36,962 bases of DNA from an uncultured Flavobacteriales bacterium (GTDB taxonomy: Bacteria > Bacteroidota > Bacteroidia > Flavobacteriales > Crocinitomicaceae): positions 1-36,962 of the forward strand of contig CAMLDR010000017.1 in the NCBI GenBank assembly GCA_946478775.1, in the 5' to 3' direction. Shown in pieces: positions 7,589-16,808 of this stretch. Each line of letters begins with the position of its first letter. The first letter of the stretch is position 1. The notes beneath the pieces are model-generated. The model ran no database searches. It saw nothing but the letters and a program-made list of their open reading frames with translations, and was not told the DNA's origin. The translations under genes and the position numbers were made by a program.

Positions 7589-9385
7589 TTAAAAGTCCTC
7601 CAGCATGGCGTACAGATCATCGCGTGCATCCAGGTTCATTTTCTTTCTCAGTCGGGATCGCAATACATTCACCGACTCGGTCGTAATGCTCTTCATTACG
7701 GCAATGTCTTTCGAAGAAAGCTTGAGCTTGATGAGCAGGCACAATTCTTTTTCGTTTTGTGTGAGTTCCGGATATTTTTCCTGGAGACGCCGCAGGAACT
7801 GGCTGTTGATCTCATTGACATTGTTTTGGAATCCAAGCATACCATGGTCTGCTGCCTGGAAGCTTTTCACATAGGTAACCAGCTCCGTTAAATCGCTTTT
7901 TTCAATGGAGTGCTTCCTTCTGAGCTGCTGCAGCCGGAGCGCCATTTCGTCCGTAAACTCAAACTTCTTGGTCATATTGATCGCAAAGAGCTGCAGGTCC
8001 TTGTTTTTCAGTTCCAGTTCCAGCGTGAGCCGCTCTGCTTCTGATTCTTTGAGTTTTAATTTTTCCTCTTTCAACTTGTTTTCAATCTCCGCCGAACGGT
8101 TCCTGCTTTGCTGAATCTTGCGGTTCACGATCAGCAGCACGATCAGGATGCTCAGCAGAAACGCCGAAAAACCGATGGTCAGTAACCGTTCCTTCCGGTT
8201 GATCGTCTGAAGCTGTTCCCTCGCCTTTTTTTGGTTGGCAATTTCCAGCGTGATCTCATCATTCTGAAAACGGACAAAATCATTCAGCATGGAGTTGATG
8301 GATTGATCTTTCAATACTAACCGGATAACTTCCCTTCTTTTTTGGAACGTCTCGATCAACTTCTCTGTCTGATGACTCTGTTCATAGTAAGCAGCTAAGG
8401 CATCATAATATTCCAGTTTCAGCTCAGTCCCTGCATCTTTCAATTGAATGAGGTCCAGGTGATTTTTCGCATCCGCTAAAAGGCCCAAACGCAATTCCGT
8501 ATTCAACAGGTGAACCAGGTAAACCACTCGCAATCCCAGGTCGGGTGACGCCAGTTTGGTAATCCGGATCATGCGAACGGCTTCCCGCTGTTTCTCGAGC
8601 GCCTCTTGGTATTCCCCTTTCAGTTCGTGGATCTTTCCCAAATTATCATGGATCACCGCATAGAGCGTACTGTCTCCTGAGTACTTCGGGTTCAGGTGAA
8701 AATTGCTGATCGCACGGTTGAAAAAATAACTCGCAGTAGACAAGTTCCCCTGTTCCAGGTAATTGGCACCGATATTATTCAGACAATGTGTAATAAGTCC
8801 CGAGATATTGTGCTTTTTGATTAAATGAAGTGCCTTTTCGTAATAGACATTCGCCGAATCAAACTGGTGCATTTTGGAATGCAGCCGTGCAATGCGCTCG
8901 ATCATGTAGTAGCGGTCGATACGGTTCAGATTAAATTCGTGCTTCAATGATTGCTTGGAATACTCGATAGCCATTTCGTTTGCCCCCAATGATTCCAGGG
9001 AATTTCCTATCAGTCCGAATACGATGCAGCTGTCGCGGTGCGAAAACCCGCCAGAACGGCAAAGTTTCATCAAGCGGCCCAGTGATTTCAGCTTGCTCCC
9101 GTAAAAATCTTCCAGTCCTGCCAAACTCCACTCTCCTTCAATCTCCAAAGAACGGAAACCGGATTTCCGGGCCAGCATCAATCCTTTTTCAAACTGTCTC
9201 CTGGCTTTCGCAGCATGCGCATAGTAATGCAGATTTCCCAACGCGTAATGCGTTTTGATCTTTTCCTTCCCACTCACCCGTTCGAGCCTCCGTACCAAAC
9301 TGTCCTCCCGCGGATTCTGAGCAAAAGTAGTTCCGGAAAGCAAGAGCAGAATTATTCCAGCGAATCGAGTTAGTTTCAAGTGCAT
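7589..9385 (-). CDS. Membrane-tethered TPR protein with C-terminal LuxR-like helix-turn-helix
   Basis: The 598-residue protein has a leader (1-22). A TPR-type helical repeat region (about 40-380) includes NNIGANYLEQGNLSTASYFF and DNLGKIHELKGEYQEALEKQ. A single TM helix follows (about 401-421, LLTIGFSAFLLSILIVLLIV), then a charged coiled coil (about 425-470, SAEIENKLKEEKLKLKESEA). The C-terminal domain (about 535-598) contains LTQNEKELCLLIKLKLSSKD and ESVNVLRSRLRKKMNL, which resemble a GerE/LuxR-type HTH. The layout puts the TPR sensor in the periplasm and the HTH in the cytoplasm. This architecture is frequent in Bacteroidota, where a one-component membrane regulator is the usual inference. 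The target is unknown. It stands alone between two non-coding stretches. Confidence 0.88.
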   Translation of the reverse strand: MHLKLTRFAGIILLLLSGTTFAQNPREDSLVRRLERVSGKEKIKTHYALGNLHYYAHAAKARRQFEKGLMLARKSGFRSLEIEGEWSLAGLEDFYGSKLKSLGRLMKLCRSGGFSHRDSCIVFGLIGNSLESLGANEMAIEYSKQSLKHEFNLNRIDRYYMIERIARLHSKMHQFDSANVYYEKALHLIKKHNISGLITHCLNNIGANYLEQGNLSTASYFFNRAISNFHLNPKYSGDSTLYAVIHDNLGKIHELKGEYQEALEKQREAVRMIRITKLASPDLGLRVVYLVHLLNTELRLGLLADAKNHLDLIQLKDAGTELKLEYYDALAAYYEQSHQTEKLIETFQKRREVIRLVLKDQSINSMLNDFVRFQNDEITLEIANQKKAREQLQTINRKERLLTIGFSAFLLSILIVLLIVNRKIQQSRNRSAEIENKLKEEKLKLKESEAERLTLELELKNKDLQLFAINMTKKFEFTDEMALRLQQLRRKHSIEKSDLTELVTYVKSFQAADHGMLGFQNNVNEINSQFLRRLQEKYPELTQNEKELCLLIKLKLSSKDIAVMKSITTESVNVLRSRLRKKMNLDARDDLYAMLEDF

Positions 9386-10098
9386 AGCTTGCGGGTTATA
9401 ACGATAGTGAATAGTTCTATTTATTATGCAAGATAGAAAAATATTTGGGGTTTTGGGGAAGCTATTTACGACCTGTTATTTTCGCAGATTAGCACAACTC
9501 TCCCCGGATTTCTATAAAGTAATCATAAAATAAGCCTTTGCTTCAAACGGCTGTATCATAACATCCGGATTTGATCAACATCCTGTCTATATCTTCAAAG
9601 ATGACCGGAATGCCATTTTTTCACAAGAGATGGGTTTTTTGTTAAAACTGCGAATTTTCTTGATTATCAGTACAATAAAGTAGTAAATTAGGTCAACCTG
9701 TCAGAAATGGCTGGGTTACTGACAACTATTCACATCCGTAATTAATTGGCTGATCCGTAATAGCGGAGAACAGTCGAAACATTCAGATGTCCTTATCTAG
9801 AAAAATTTACTGCGTAAGAGGGTAGCAGAACGCATTTGCTCGTTTTGCCGCCAACGAAATGATGCTCGTCGGGTAAAACCGAAATAGTCAATAAAACCTG
9901 GCACCTCGATCGGTTGCTGGGCTTGCAATTCAAATGGACGGATCCGTTTCTGCAGGCCTCACGCAATATGTTTTTAAGATGACTATGAAAACACACCGGT
10001 ATACACTATCACTCAACAGGAGATCCAGGCATCCTCCCTGATCTGTGGGATTTCATAAGAAATTACTACGATCAAATTACTATTTACATCAAAAATGA
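9386..10098. other. 713-bp stretch without a recognisable gene
   Basis: The only sizeable frame (9793-9996, minus, 67 codons) has no leader, no recognisable motif and no clear start context. One 9-bp direct repeat ATCCGTAAT occurs at 9734-9742 and 9753-9761 (19 bp start to start). The stretch must contain the promoters of the divergent TPR/HTH and protease genes, but I found no consensus match. It may hold a decayed gene, but nothing supports a family. Confidence 0.45.
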
Positions 10099-11865
10099 AT
10101 GAAAATGAAAATGAAATTTAAATACCTATTTGTCGTTTCGGCGCTTTTCCTTTCCAGCGAAAGTGCTTTGTCACAGACCAAAAATGTTCCGGCAGGAAGC
10201 CAGGGATATTCCTGGGGTTACAATACCTCCAATATTTTAGGTGGATCAACCATCCCGATCTCAGCCACACCTTACCAAGTCTCCATGGAAATAGGCGGAA
10301 GCCATGCCTGTGGAGGTTCCATTATTGCCGACCAGTGGATCCTAACCGCCGCACACTGTGTGGTATTAGGCGGAGCAACCACATCCAATACGGTAATCCA
10401 TGCGGGGAGCAATGACCAAACGAGCAGTGCCGGACAGAATATTTCGGTAGATGCGATCTATACACACCCTAGTTACAACAGTACCACTCAGGAAAATGAT
10501 ATCGCCTTGCTGCACTTGTCTTCACCTCTGACATTCAACCACAATGTCATGCCGATTGAATACGCAAACACCTGCAACACCAAACCAGCCGACTATACTG
10601 CAGGGAATCCTGTCTATTTATCGGGTTGGGGAATTACGTGCAATACCTGTGGAGTTGCAACCTTTTTACAGGGCTTGTCCATTCCTTTTGTTACGAACGC
10701 AACAGCGATGGCAATCAATGCGGCGTATAATTCTGCCTATACAGCGAACATTTCGTCTAATATGATTGCCTTCTACAGTTCAGGAACAGGAGCAGGACCG
10801 GGTGATAGCGGTGGTCCGGCAGTTATTGATAAAAACGGGAATAAAATTAATCTGGGTGCATCAAGCTGGGGATATTGGCCGAAAGACCAATTGCCGACTG
10901 TTTATACCCACGTAAGAAATTACGCCAGTTGGATTCAAAGCATTACAGGATTTTCCATCAGTGACCCCGGATTGGATTTGTATTCCAAAGACAGACCATG
11001 GGATATGGGGAAAGAACCGAGTAATGTGAGCAACCTATGGGAAAGTGAAGACATCTGGGTACGCAAGCAAAATGACGGTATCACTACTCAGGTCCACGAG
11101 GATCCGGAATACTATACCCTGCCGGGAAATTACAATTACGTATATGTGAGAGTCAGAAACAGAGGATGTGTAGCATCTACCGGAACCGAACAAATAACCC
11201 TGAATTGGGCGAAGGCTGCAACGGCATTATCATGGCCGGCCAACTGGAATGGCTCCATACTAACCAGCGGAGGCTTCCCTCTCGGAGGATCGATCGGAAC
11301 AGCAACCCTGCCTGTCATTCAGCCGGGAAATGCAGCCATTATTACGTTTCAATGGACCCCACCGAATCCTGCAAATTATGTAGGTGGATTAACTACTGAT
11401 CCATCCTTGTTTTGGGCAGAAGAGCCGCATCACTTTTGTCTTTTGTCCCGAGTTGTTACGTCTGCAGACCCACTGGTTGAAACAACCAACCTGGGAGGCA
11501 ATGTAAACGATAACAACAATATCGCCTGGAAAAACTTATCTGTTGTGGATCTGAATCCAACCAATATTTCTCCGGGCGGAACGATTCACACAGGTGCAAC
11601 AGTGCTGGTTGGTGATGCATGGAATCAGGGCGGAGCGTACACGATTGAGTTTGCAAATCCTACCTGGATTACCGGAAACCCGATCACCCAGGAGGCGGAA
11701 ATTACGATTAAGCTGGACGCACCTTTGTGGGCGAAATGGGCACAGGCTGGTTATCAATCCGAAGGTCTGAAATACGAAATGCACAAGAGCATCTGGTGGC
11801 ACTTTTCGGAAACCAAGCAAAACTTAAAAATTTGGTGTTCCAGCCTAATGAAAGAAATTTATTGA
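10099..11865 (+). CDS. Secreted trypsin-fold (S1) serine protease, frameshifted before its T9SS tail
   Basis: This is the catalytic part, 588 residues as read. A leader (about 1-26, ending SALSQ) precedes an S1 domain (about 46-280) with the activation-site-like NILGG and a full triad: His86 in LTAAHC, Asp134 in ENDIALLHL and Ser237 in GPGDSGGP. The residue six before Ser237 is Gly231, not Asp, so trypsin-like Arg/Lys specificity is not expected. A second domain (about 290-575, LDLYSKDRPWDMG, SEDIWVRKQNDG, VYVRVRNRGC) is a module I recall in many secreted Bacteroidota proteins. After residue ~576 the frame runs into unrelated residues and stops at 11865. Adding one A to the A5 run at 11826-11830 joins it to the frame ending at 12488, giving 796 residues with a sorting domain. 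Confidence 0.88.
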   Translation: MKMKMKFKYLFVVSALFLSSESALSQTKNVPAGSQGYSWGYNTSNILGGSTIPISATPYQVSMEIGGSHACGGSIIADQWILTAAHCVVLGGATTSNTVIHAGSNDQTSSAGQNISVDAIYTHPSYNSTTQENDIALLHLSSPLTFNHNVMPIEYANTCNTKPADYTAGNPVYLSGWGITCNTCGVATFLQGLSIPFVTNATAMAINAAYNSAYTANISSNMIAFYSSGTGAGPGDSGGPAVIDKNGNKINLGASSWGYWPKDQLPTVYTHVRNYASWIQSITGFSISDPGLDLYSKDRPWDMGKEPSNVSNLWESEDIWVRKQNDGITTQVHEDPEYYTLPGNYNYVYVRVRNRGCVASTGTEQITLNWAKAATALSWPANWNGSILTSGGFPLGGSIGTATLPVIQPGNAAIITFQWTPPNPANYVGGLTTDPSLFWAEEPHHFCLLSRVVTSADPLVETTNLGGNVNDNNNIAWKNLSVVDLNPTNISPGGTIHTGATVLVGDAWNQGGAYTIEFANPTWITGNPITQEAEITIKLDAPLWAKWAQAGYQSEGLKYEMHKSIWWHFSETKQNLKIWCSSLMKEIY

Positions 11866-12488
11866 ACGTCAGCTTCAATTTCTTAACCCAGCAGGCGACC
11901 AGTCAAAACGAGTTTGATTTTTCTGTTATTCAGCGAAGAAGTGGGGATAACCGGATTGTGGGTGGTGAAACCTATAAAATCTATAAGGAGAAAAGAACTT
12001 TTTTCGCAGCTGATGCGGGTGGCGACAAAGAAATAGAACAACTGAACAGCACCACATTAAGTGCGTACCCGATCGGTGAGCAGGCCGTCTATAACTGGTA
12101 CGATGAAAGCGGTAATCTCGTATATACCGGTAAAGACTTCACGATTTCTCCGGAAGTTACCACCAAATACAAACTGGAGGTGATCGCTTCTTTGGATGGA
12201 TTTAAAGATTATGACGAAGTAGAGATAAAAGTAAAAGAATTTGCCATTACCGGCATCTCACCGAACCCGTCACGCGACTTTATCAATATCGATTACAGAG
12301 CACAAAAAGCACAATCGGCCTATATAATGATCGTGCCGCTGTTTTCAGGAACATCGAATCAGTACCTGTTAAACACATCTGAAACATCGAAAAGGATTGA
12401 TGTCTCAGGTTATGCAGCGGGACAATACGCCGTAGTGTTGATTTGCGATGGCAATATTGTCGACTACAAAAATATTTTAGTACAATAA
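11831..12488 (+). pseudogene. Out-of-frame C-terminal part of the S1 protease, with T9SS sorting domain
   Basis: This frame is open from upstream (from 11727 by an internal GTG) but only makes sense as the continuation of the protease. After the A5 run it reads NLVFQPNERNLLNVSFNF, then an Ig-like segment (AYPIGEQAVYNWYDESGN, TTKYKLEVIASLDG). It ends with a T9SS type A domain (GISPNPSRDFINIDYRAQ to YKNILVQ). It has no leader or start site of its own. A single-base indel (real mutation, phase-variable tract, transcript slippage or sequencing error) separates it from the catalytic part. If the break is real, the enzyme reaches the periplasm without its outer-membrane export signal. Confidence 0.8.
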
Positions 12489-12499
12489 TCCTTTAACCA

Positions 12500-12535
12500 A
12501 AGGCAAGGCAGGATCGGATTTTCCTGCCTTGCCTT
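12500..12535 (+). terminator. Strong hairpin between protease and the next T9SS gene
   Basis: A perfect 14-bp inverted repeat (AAGGCAAGGCAGGA at 12500-12513 and its complement at 12522-12535) has an 8-nt loop and begins 12 bp after the stop. No U tract follows on either strand, so termination is likely but not certain. Confidence 0.55.
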
Positions 12536-12551
12536 CATTAAAAAAGGTAAT

Positions 12552-13184
12552 ATGAAAAAGAGTATTCTAATGAGCTTATTGCTGGCTCCTGTCTTTTGCT
12601 TCTCGCAAACAATTGACAGCGTATCGGTCACGATCGGTAATCCGACAAGCACGGTTTATATCAGAGGCATCAGGCCGCACATGGATCTGTCACATGTAAC
12701 CATGGCCGCTCTGAATGATATGAATAATACACAGGTGATCAGCTTATACTTCAAAGGGTGTCCACTGAATCAAATAGCTTTGCCTTATGATACCCTCATT
12801 CATATAAGCGCACCGTTTCCATTTGCGCTGGAGATCAACACCCTGCATGACACTTCTGCGATTTGTCCTTATCCATCCGTTCCTCTTATCATAGATACAT
12901 TCCATTTATATGCCGCTGAGATTTTAGGACTGGGTGAATTGCTCGGAAAAGAAGAGTGCCTGGATATCTACCCCAATCCTACAACCAATTCAATAACTGT
13001 TTTTGCGAAATTGGTGGTGGAGACAGTTTCGATTTATTCGATGGAAGGCAAAAAAATGTCAGATAAAGTCATCGAAAAAAACAAATTCAATATGGACCTG
13101 TCAGAGCTTTCTCCCGGTGATTACTTCCTGGTGTTTAAAACCAAATCAAAAGGATCGATCACCAAAAGGATCACCAAAAAGTAA
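12552..13184 (+). CDS. Small secreted protein of unknown function with T9SS sorting domain
   Basis: The 210-residue protein has a leader (MKKSILMSLLLAPVFCFSQ). A middle region of about 110 residues (TIDSVSVTIGNPTSTVYIRG to HLYAAEILGLG) is not recognisable; it contains two Cys (about 69 and 104) that may pair. A T9SS type A domain follows (about 132-210: CLDIYPNPTTNSITVFA, VSIYSMEGKKM, LSELSPGDYFLVFK, KRITKK). The middle is likely beta-rich. It lies 63 bp downstream of the frameshifted protease in the same orientation but across a strong hairpin, so co-transcription is doubtful. No function is assigned. Confidence 0.85.
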   Translation: MKKSILMSLLLAPVFCFSQTIDSVSVTIGNPTSTVYIRGIRPHMDLSHVTMAALNDMNNTQVISLYFKGCPLNQIALPYDTLIHISAPFPFALEINTLHDTSAICPYPSVPLIIDTFHLYAAEILGLGELLGKEECLDIYPNPTTNSITVFAKLVVETVSIYSMEGKKMSDKVIEKNKFNMDLSELSPGDYFLVFKTKSKGSITKRITKK

Positions 13185-13304
13185 AGGTCCTCAATCAAAC
13201 ATTAGGTTCCTCCGGGGAAAATTCAATTCCGGAATTTCGTTGGTGCATTTTTTACCGATCATGACGGTTTGTCTTTAATCAATCGATTCTCGTTAGCCAC
13301 CCTC

Positions 13305-13325
13305 CTCATTCCTCCCTTGAGGGAG
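13305..13325 (-). terminator. Possible weak terminator hairpin after mfd
   Basis: On the minus strand TCCTCCCT and AGGGAGGA form an 8-bp stem just past the mfd stop, but the loop would be only 2 nt if fully paired and no U tract follows. It could instead be a dispersed palindromic repeat. Confidence 0.3.
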
Positions 13326-13331
13326 GAGGCT

Positions 13332-16300
13332 TTATTCCACTATCTCCCCCAACCGTTCAAAAGCCTGGTCCATATTCATCACATGGCTGTAAAGCAGGCG
13401 CAATCGGTCGTTTTTCTCACTCATTTTGCAGTCTTTCGGGTTGCTCTGCACATACTTCAGCACTTGGGTGAACATCGGGGAATCGTAGTATTTGGACTGG
13501 GAATTTGCAACGAAATAACCGATCATCGATCCTTGCTTGATTACCAGCTTCTCAAAGCCTATTTCCTGTGCCAGCCAGCGTAACTCGAAGGAACGCAGCA
13601 ATTCTTTCACCACGCGCGGCAGCGGACCAAACCGGTCGATCAGTTGCTTTTTGTAGTTCTCGATCTCTTCTTTGGTGTTGAGATTATCCAAATCCTGGTA
13701 AATGCTCAAACGCTCCGACACATTGTTGATGTAATCTTCTGTGATGCGCAGCTCGAAATCGGTTTCCAGGACACAGTCTTTCACGAAGTGTGCACCCATC
13801 GATTCGGTATTTCTATCGTCGTAAAGGTCTTTGAATTCCTCTTCCTTTAATTCGTCCATGGCCTCGTTGAGGATCTTCTGGTACATCTCGAAACCGATCT
13901 CGGAAATGAACCCGCTTTGTTCACCACCCAATAAGTTCCCGGCCCCGCGGATGTCCAGGTCTTTCATCGCAATGTTGAAGCCGGATCCCAGGTCGGAGAA
14001 TTGCACCAATGCTTCCAATCGTTTGCGCGCTTCGGAAGTGAGTAAGCTGATGGGCTGGGAAATGAGGTAACAGAATCCTTTTTTGTTGGAACGCCCCACA
14101 CGTCCGCGCAGCTGGTGCAGATCACTCAATCCGAACATATGCGCGTCGTTGATAATGATGGTGTTCGCATTCGAAATGTCGATCCCGGATTCAATAATGG
14201 TGGTTGCGATCAGTACGTCGTATTCGCCCTGGATGAAATCCATCATCACCTTTTCCAATTGTTTTCCATCCATTTGCCCGTGACCAATGGCCACGCGGAC
14301 TCCCGGACACAAGCGCGAGATCATTCCCGCTATTTCTTTGATGTTGGCCAATCGGTTATTCACGAAATAAACTTGTCCGCCGCGGCTTACTTCATACGAA
14401 ATCGCATCGCGAATATTCTCTTCATTGAAGGTAATAACCTCCGTTAGAACCGGCTGGCGGTTTGGTGGTGGTGTATTGATGATGCTCAAATCGCGTGCGC
14501 CCATCAGGGAAAACTGCAGGGTTCTCGGAATCGGAGTTGCTGTTAAAGTCAGGGTATCAACTGTTGTTTTCAGTGTTTTCAATTTGTCTTTTACCGCTAC
14601 ACCGAACTTTTGTTCTTCATCAATAATGATCAATCCAAGATCTTTGAACTTCACTTTGTCACTCACAATTTTGTGGGTCCCGACCAAAATATCGATCTCA
14701 CCGCTTTCCACTTTTTTCAAAGTCGCCGTGATATCCTTGGCAGATTTAAAACGATTGATGTAATCTACATTCGCAGGAAAATTCTTGAAACGTTCCTTGA
14801 AACTCCGCGCGTGCTGATGACTCAAAATCGTGGTCGGAACCAAAACTGCCACTTGTTTACTGTCGGCAACCGCTTTGAAAGCTGCACGCATGGCAATTTC
14901 CGTTTTCCCGAAACCAACATCGCCACAAACCAACCGGTCCATCGGCGTCTCTTTTTCCATGTCCTCTTTCACGGCTTGCGTGGCTTTCAACTGGTCGGGA
15001 GTATCTTCATACATGAAGGAAGCTTCCAATTCGTTTTGTAGGTAAGTGTCCGGTGAAAACGCAAATCCTGGTTGACTTTTGCGTTTTGCGTATAATTGGA
15101 TCAGGTCGAAAGCCAGTTCTTTGATGCGTTTTTTGGTCTTTTGCTTCAGCGTTGCCCAGGCCTGCGTTCCCAGTTTGTTCATTTTCGGAGCGGCTCCGTC
15201 TTTCCCGGTAAACTTGGAAATGCGGTGCAAAGAGTGAATGCTCACGTATAAAACATCGCCGTCGCGGTAAACCAACCGAATGGCTTCCTGCGGTTTTCCA
15301 TTGACATCAATGGTTTGCAAACCGGAGAATTGCCCCACCCCGTGATCGATATGCGTTACGTAATCTCCCTTTTGAAGGTTGTAGATTTCTTTTAAAGTCA
15401 GGGCCTGTTTCGCCTGGCGGAAACCTTCTTTCAATTTAAAACGGTGGTAACGCTCAAAGATTTGGTGATCGGTATAACAAACCAGTTTCAAAGACGGGAG
15501 GATAAATCCTTCGTGCAGGGCAATGTTCATCGGTTCAAATTCCACTTCGGCACCGATGTCCTCGAAAATCTGGTACAGGCGTTCGATCTGTTTCGGCTGG
15601 TTGGAAAAAATCAGGTTTTCTGCTCCGGCTTTCTTGCGTGCAATCAGATCATCTTTCAATAAATCAAAATCCTTGTTGAAAGTTGGCTGGTGCAGCGTTT
15701 CGAAGGTAATCGTATCGGAAGCTTTAAAGGCATATTCCGGTCCGATCTCTACGATCGAATGCACGGGAAGCTGGGCTTTCCAATCGGAAGGATGCACATA
15801 CAATTCACTTGGAAGGCTGTGTTTAATTGTGTTCTTTGGCAGTGAATCATACACTTTTACGGCCTTTTCGTAATCCTTTTCCAAAGCCGCTTTTACCAAA
15901 TCATTGGAGGCAAGCCAAATCGTTGTTTGCTTCCCAACGAATTCCAGGAAGGTTCCGGTTCCGTTCAGGACCAATTGGCGCTGCACATTCGGTACCACCG
16001 AAAAATGAGTATGTGTATTGATCGACAACTGGGAGACCGGGTCAAACGTACGGATCGAATCTACCTCATCACCAAAAAACTCCACCCGGAAAGGCTGGTC
16101 ATTGGAAAAAGAGAAGATATCTACAATTCCGCCGCGAATGGAAAACTGTCCGGGCTCGTAAACGAAGTCTACCCGTTCAAATCCATATTCCAGGAGAAAC
16201 TCATTGAAGAAATCTATGGAATAGGTTTTCCCCCGTTCCACACGCATGGTGTTCTCGGAAAGTTTCTTTTGAGTAGGAACGCGTTCAAACAAAGCCTGCG

Positions 16301-16673
16301 GATAAGTAACGATCCACGTATTTTTGCCGGTATTCACTTTTTCCAGTACTTCTGCACGAGCCACCACGTTCGAGTTATCGGTTTCCTCCAGTTGGTAAGG
16401 GGTTCGGTAAGAAGCCGGGTAAAAGTAGATGTGCTTATTGTCCGGATACAATTGCTCCAGGTCATTAAGAAAGTATGCCGCCGTCTCTTTGTCTTCCAGT
16501 ACAAATAAATGATTGCCCGGAACCTGCTCACAAACGGCAGCAGCCGCAATCGATTTGGAAGAACCGATCAGTCCTTTCCAGTGAATGCGTATTTCCGCCT
16601 GCTGCAATAAGTCAGCTGTTTGATCGATTCCTTTGAGCTTTTTGAAAAGCTGTAAAAAATGTGCCTGGTCCAT
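13332..16673 (-). CDS. mfd: Transcription-repair coupling factor Mfd
   Basis: Mfd pushes stalled RNA polymerase off damaged DNA and recruits UvrA. The product of about 1113 residues shows the UvrB-like N-terminal part (RGGIVDIFSF, FRVEFFGDEVDSIRTFD) and the CarD-like RNAP-interaction domain near 430 (KGDYVTHIDHGVGQFSGLQ). The superfamily 2 translocase follows, with Walker A VCGDVGFGKTE near 580, the DEEQ box (LIIIDEEQKFGV) near 680 and TATPIPRTLQFSLMGARDL. Motifs V/VI are TTIIESGIDISNANTII and QLRGRVGRSNKKGFCYL. The C-terminal TRCF domain includes the segment from GFEMYQKILNEAM onward. I prefer the ATG at 16673 (MDQAHFLQLF); a GTG at 16700 would add nine residues. It is a single gene, with a TAccTTTG promoter element at 16730-16737. 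Confidence 0.97.
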   Translation of the reverse strand: MDQAHFLQLFKKLKGIDQTADLLQQAEIRIHWKGLIGSSKSIAAAAVCEQVPGNHLFVLEDKETAAYFLNDLEQLYPDNKHIYFYPASYRTPYQLEETDNSNVVARAEVLEKVNTGKNTWIVTYPQALFERVPTQKKLSENTMRVERGKTYSIDFFNEFLLEYGFERVDFVYEPGQFSIRGGIVDIFSFSNDQPFRVEFFGDEVDSIRTFDPVSQLSINTHTHFSVVPNVQRQLVLNGTGTFLEFVGKQTTIWLASNDLVKAALEKDYEKAVKVYDSLPKNTIKHSLPSELYVHPSDWKAQLPVHSIVEIGPEYAFKASDTITFETLHQPTFNKDFDLLKDDLIARKKAGAENLIFSNQPKQIERLYQIFEDIGAEVEFEPMNIALHEGFILPSLKLVCYTDHQIFERYHRFKLKEGFRQAKQALTLKEIYNLQKGDYVTHIDHGVGQFSGLQTIDVNGKPQEAIRLVYRDGDVLYVSIHSLHRISKFTGKDGAAPKMNKLGTQAWATLKQKTKKRIKELAFDLIQLYAKRKSQPGFAFSPDTYLQNELEASFMYEDTPDQLKATQAVKEDMEKETPMDRLVCGDVGFGKTEIAMRAAFKAVADSKQVAVLVPTTILSHQHARSFKERFKNFPANVDYINRFKSAKDITATLKKVESGEIDILVGTHKIVSDKVKFKDLGLIIIDEEQKFGVAVKDKLKTLKTTVDTLTLTATPIPRTLQFSLMGARDLSIINTPPPNRQPVLTEVITFNEENIRDAISYEVSRGGQVYFVNNRLANIKEIAGMISRLCPGVRVAIGHGQMDGKQLEKVMMDFIQGEYDVLIATTIIESGIDISNANTIIINDAHMFGLSDLHQLRGRVGRSNKKGFCYLISQPISLLTSEARKRLEALVQFSDLGSGFNIAMKDLDIRGAGNLLGGEQSGFISEIGFEMYQKILNEAMDELKEEEFKDLYDDRNTESMGAHFVKDCVLETDFELRITEDYINNVSERLSIYQDLDNLNTKEEIENYKKQLIDRFGPLPRVVKELLRSFELRWLAQEIGFEKLVIKQGSMIGYFVANSQSKYYDSPMFTQVLKYVQSNPKDCKMSEKNDRLRLLYSHVMNMDQAFERLGEIVE

Positions 16674-16729
16674 ATTTTGAATAAACAGTTTAGGGGACAC
16701 AGCGCACTGTACCCCCTTGTAATGTGGTG

Positions 16730-16737
16730 CAAAGGTA
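16730..16737 (-). promoter_or_regulatory. Promoter -7 element upstream of mfd
   Basis: On the minus strand the sequence reads TACCTTTG, matching TAnnTTTG. Nineteen nt further upstream is TTTA, one base off the TTTG -33 box. The spacing suits initiation 20-50 nt before either candidate mfd start. Confidence 0.55.
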
Positions 16738-16808
16738 ATGGATTGTTTTCTTTTTTTAAACTGTTTTTGGGATCTGGTTTAACAATCCTAATAGGCATAA
16801 ATAATTAC

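Noticed and set aside
7266..7686. Short plus-strand frames in the repeat-rich intergenic region
   Set aside because: They lack start context and motifs and run over the inverted repeats and into the antisense of the TPR/HTH gene.
9793..9996. 67-codon minus-strand frame in the large intergenic region
   Set aside because: No leader, no recognised motif and no start context; composition does not resemble the neighbouring genes. Kept only as part of the non-coding description.
11820..11836. Programmed -1 ribosomal frameshifting at the protease break
   Set aside because: The direction fits, but no X-XXY-YYZ slippery heptamer exists in the zero frame and no downstream stimulatory structure was evident. 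A one-base indel or transcript slippage in the A run is simpler.
15927..16508. 193-codon plus-strand frame opposite mfd
   Set aside because: Lies entirely antisense to a clearly conserved gene; long only because of the codon usage of mfd on the other strand.
16674..16700. GTG start adding nine residues to Mfd
   Set aside because: The ATG at 16673 begins the more typical N-terminus (MDQAHFLQLF); the GTG is possible but less likely.
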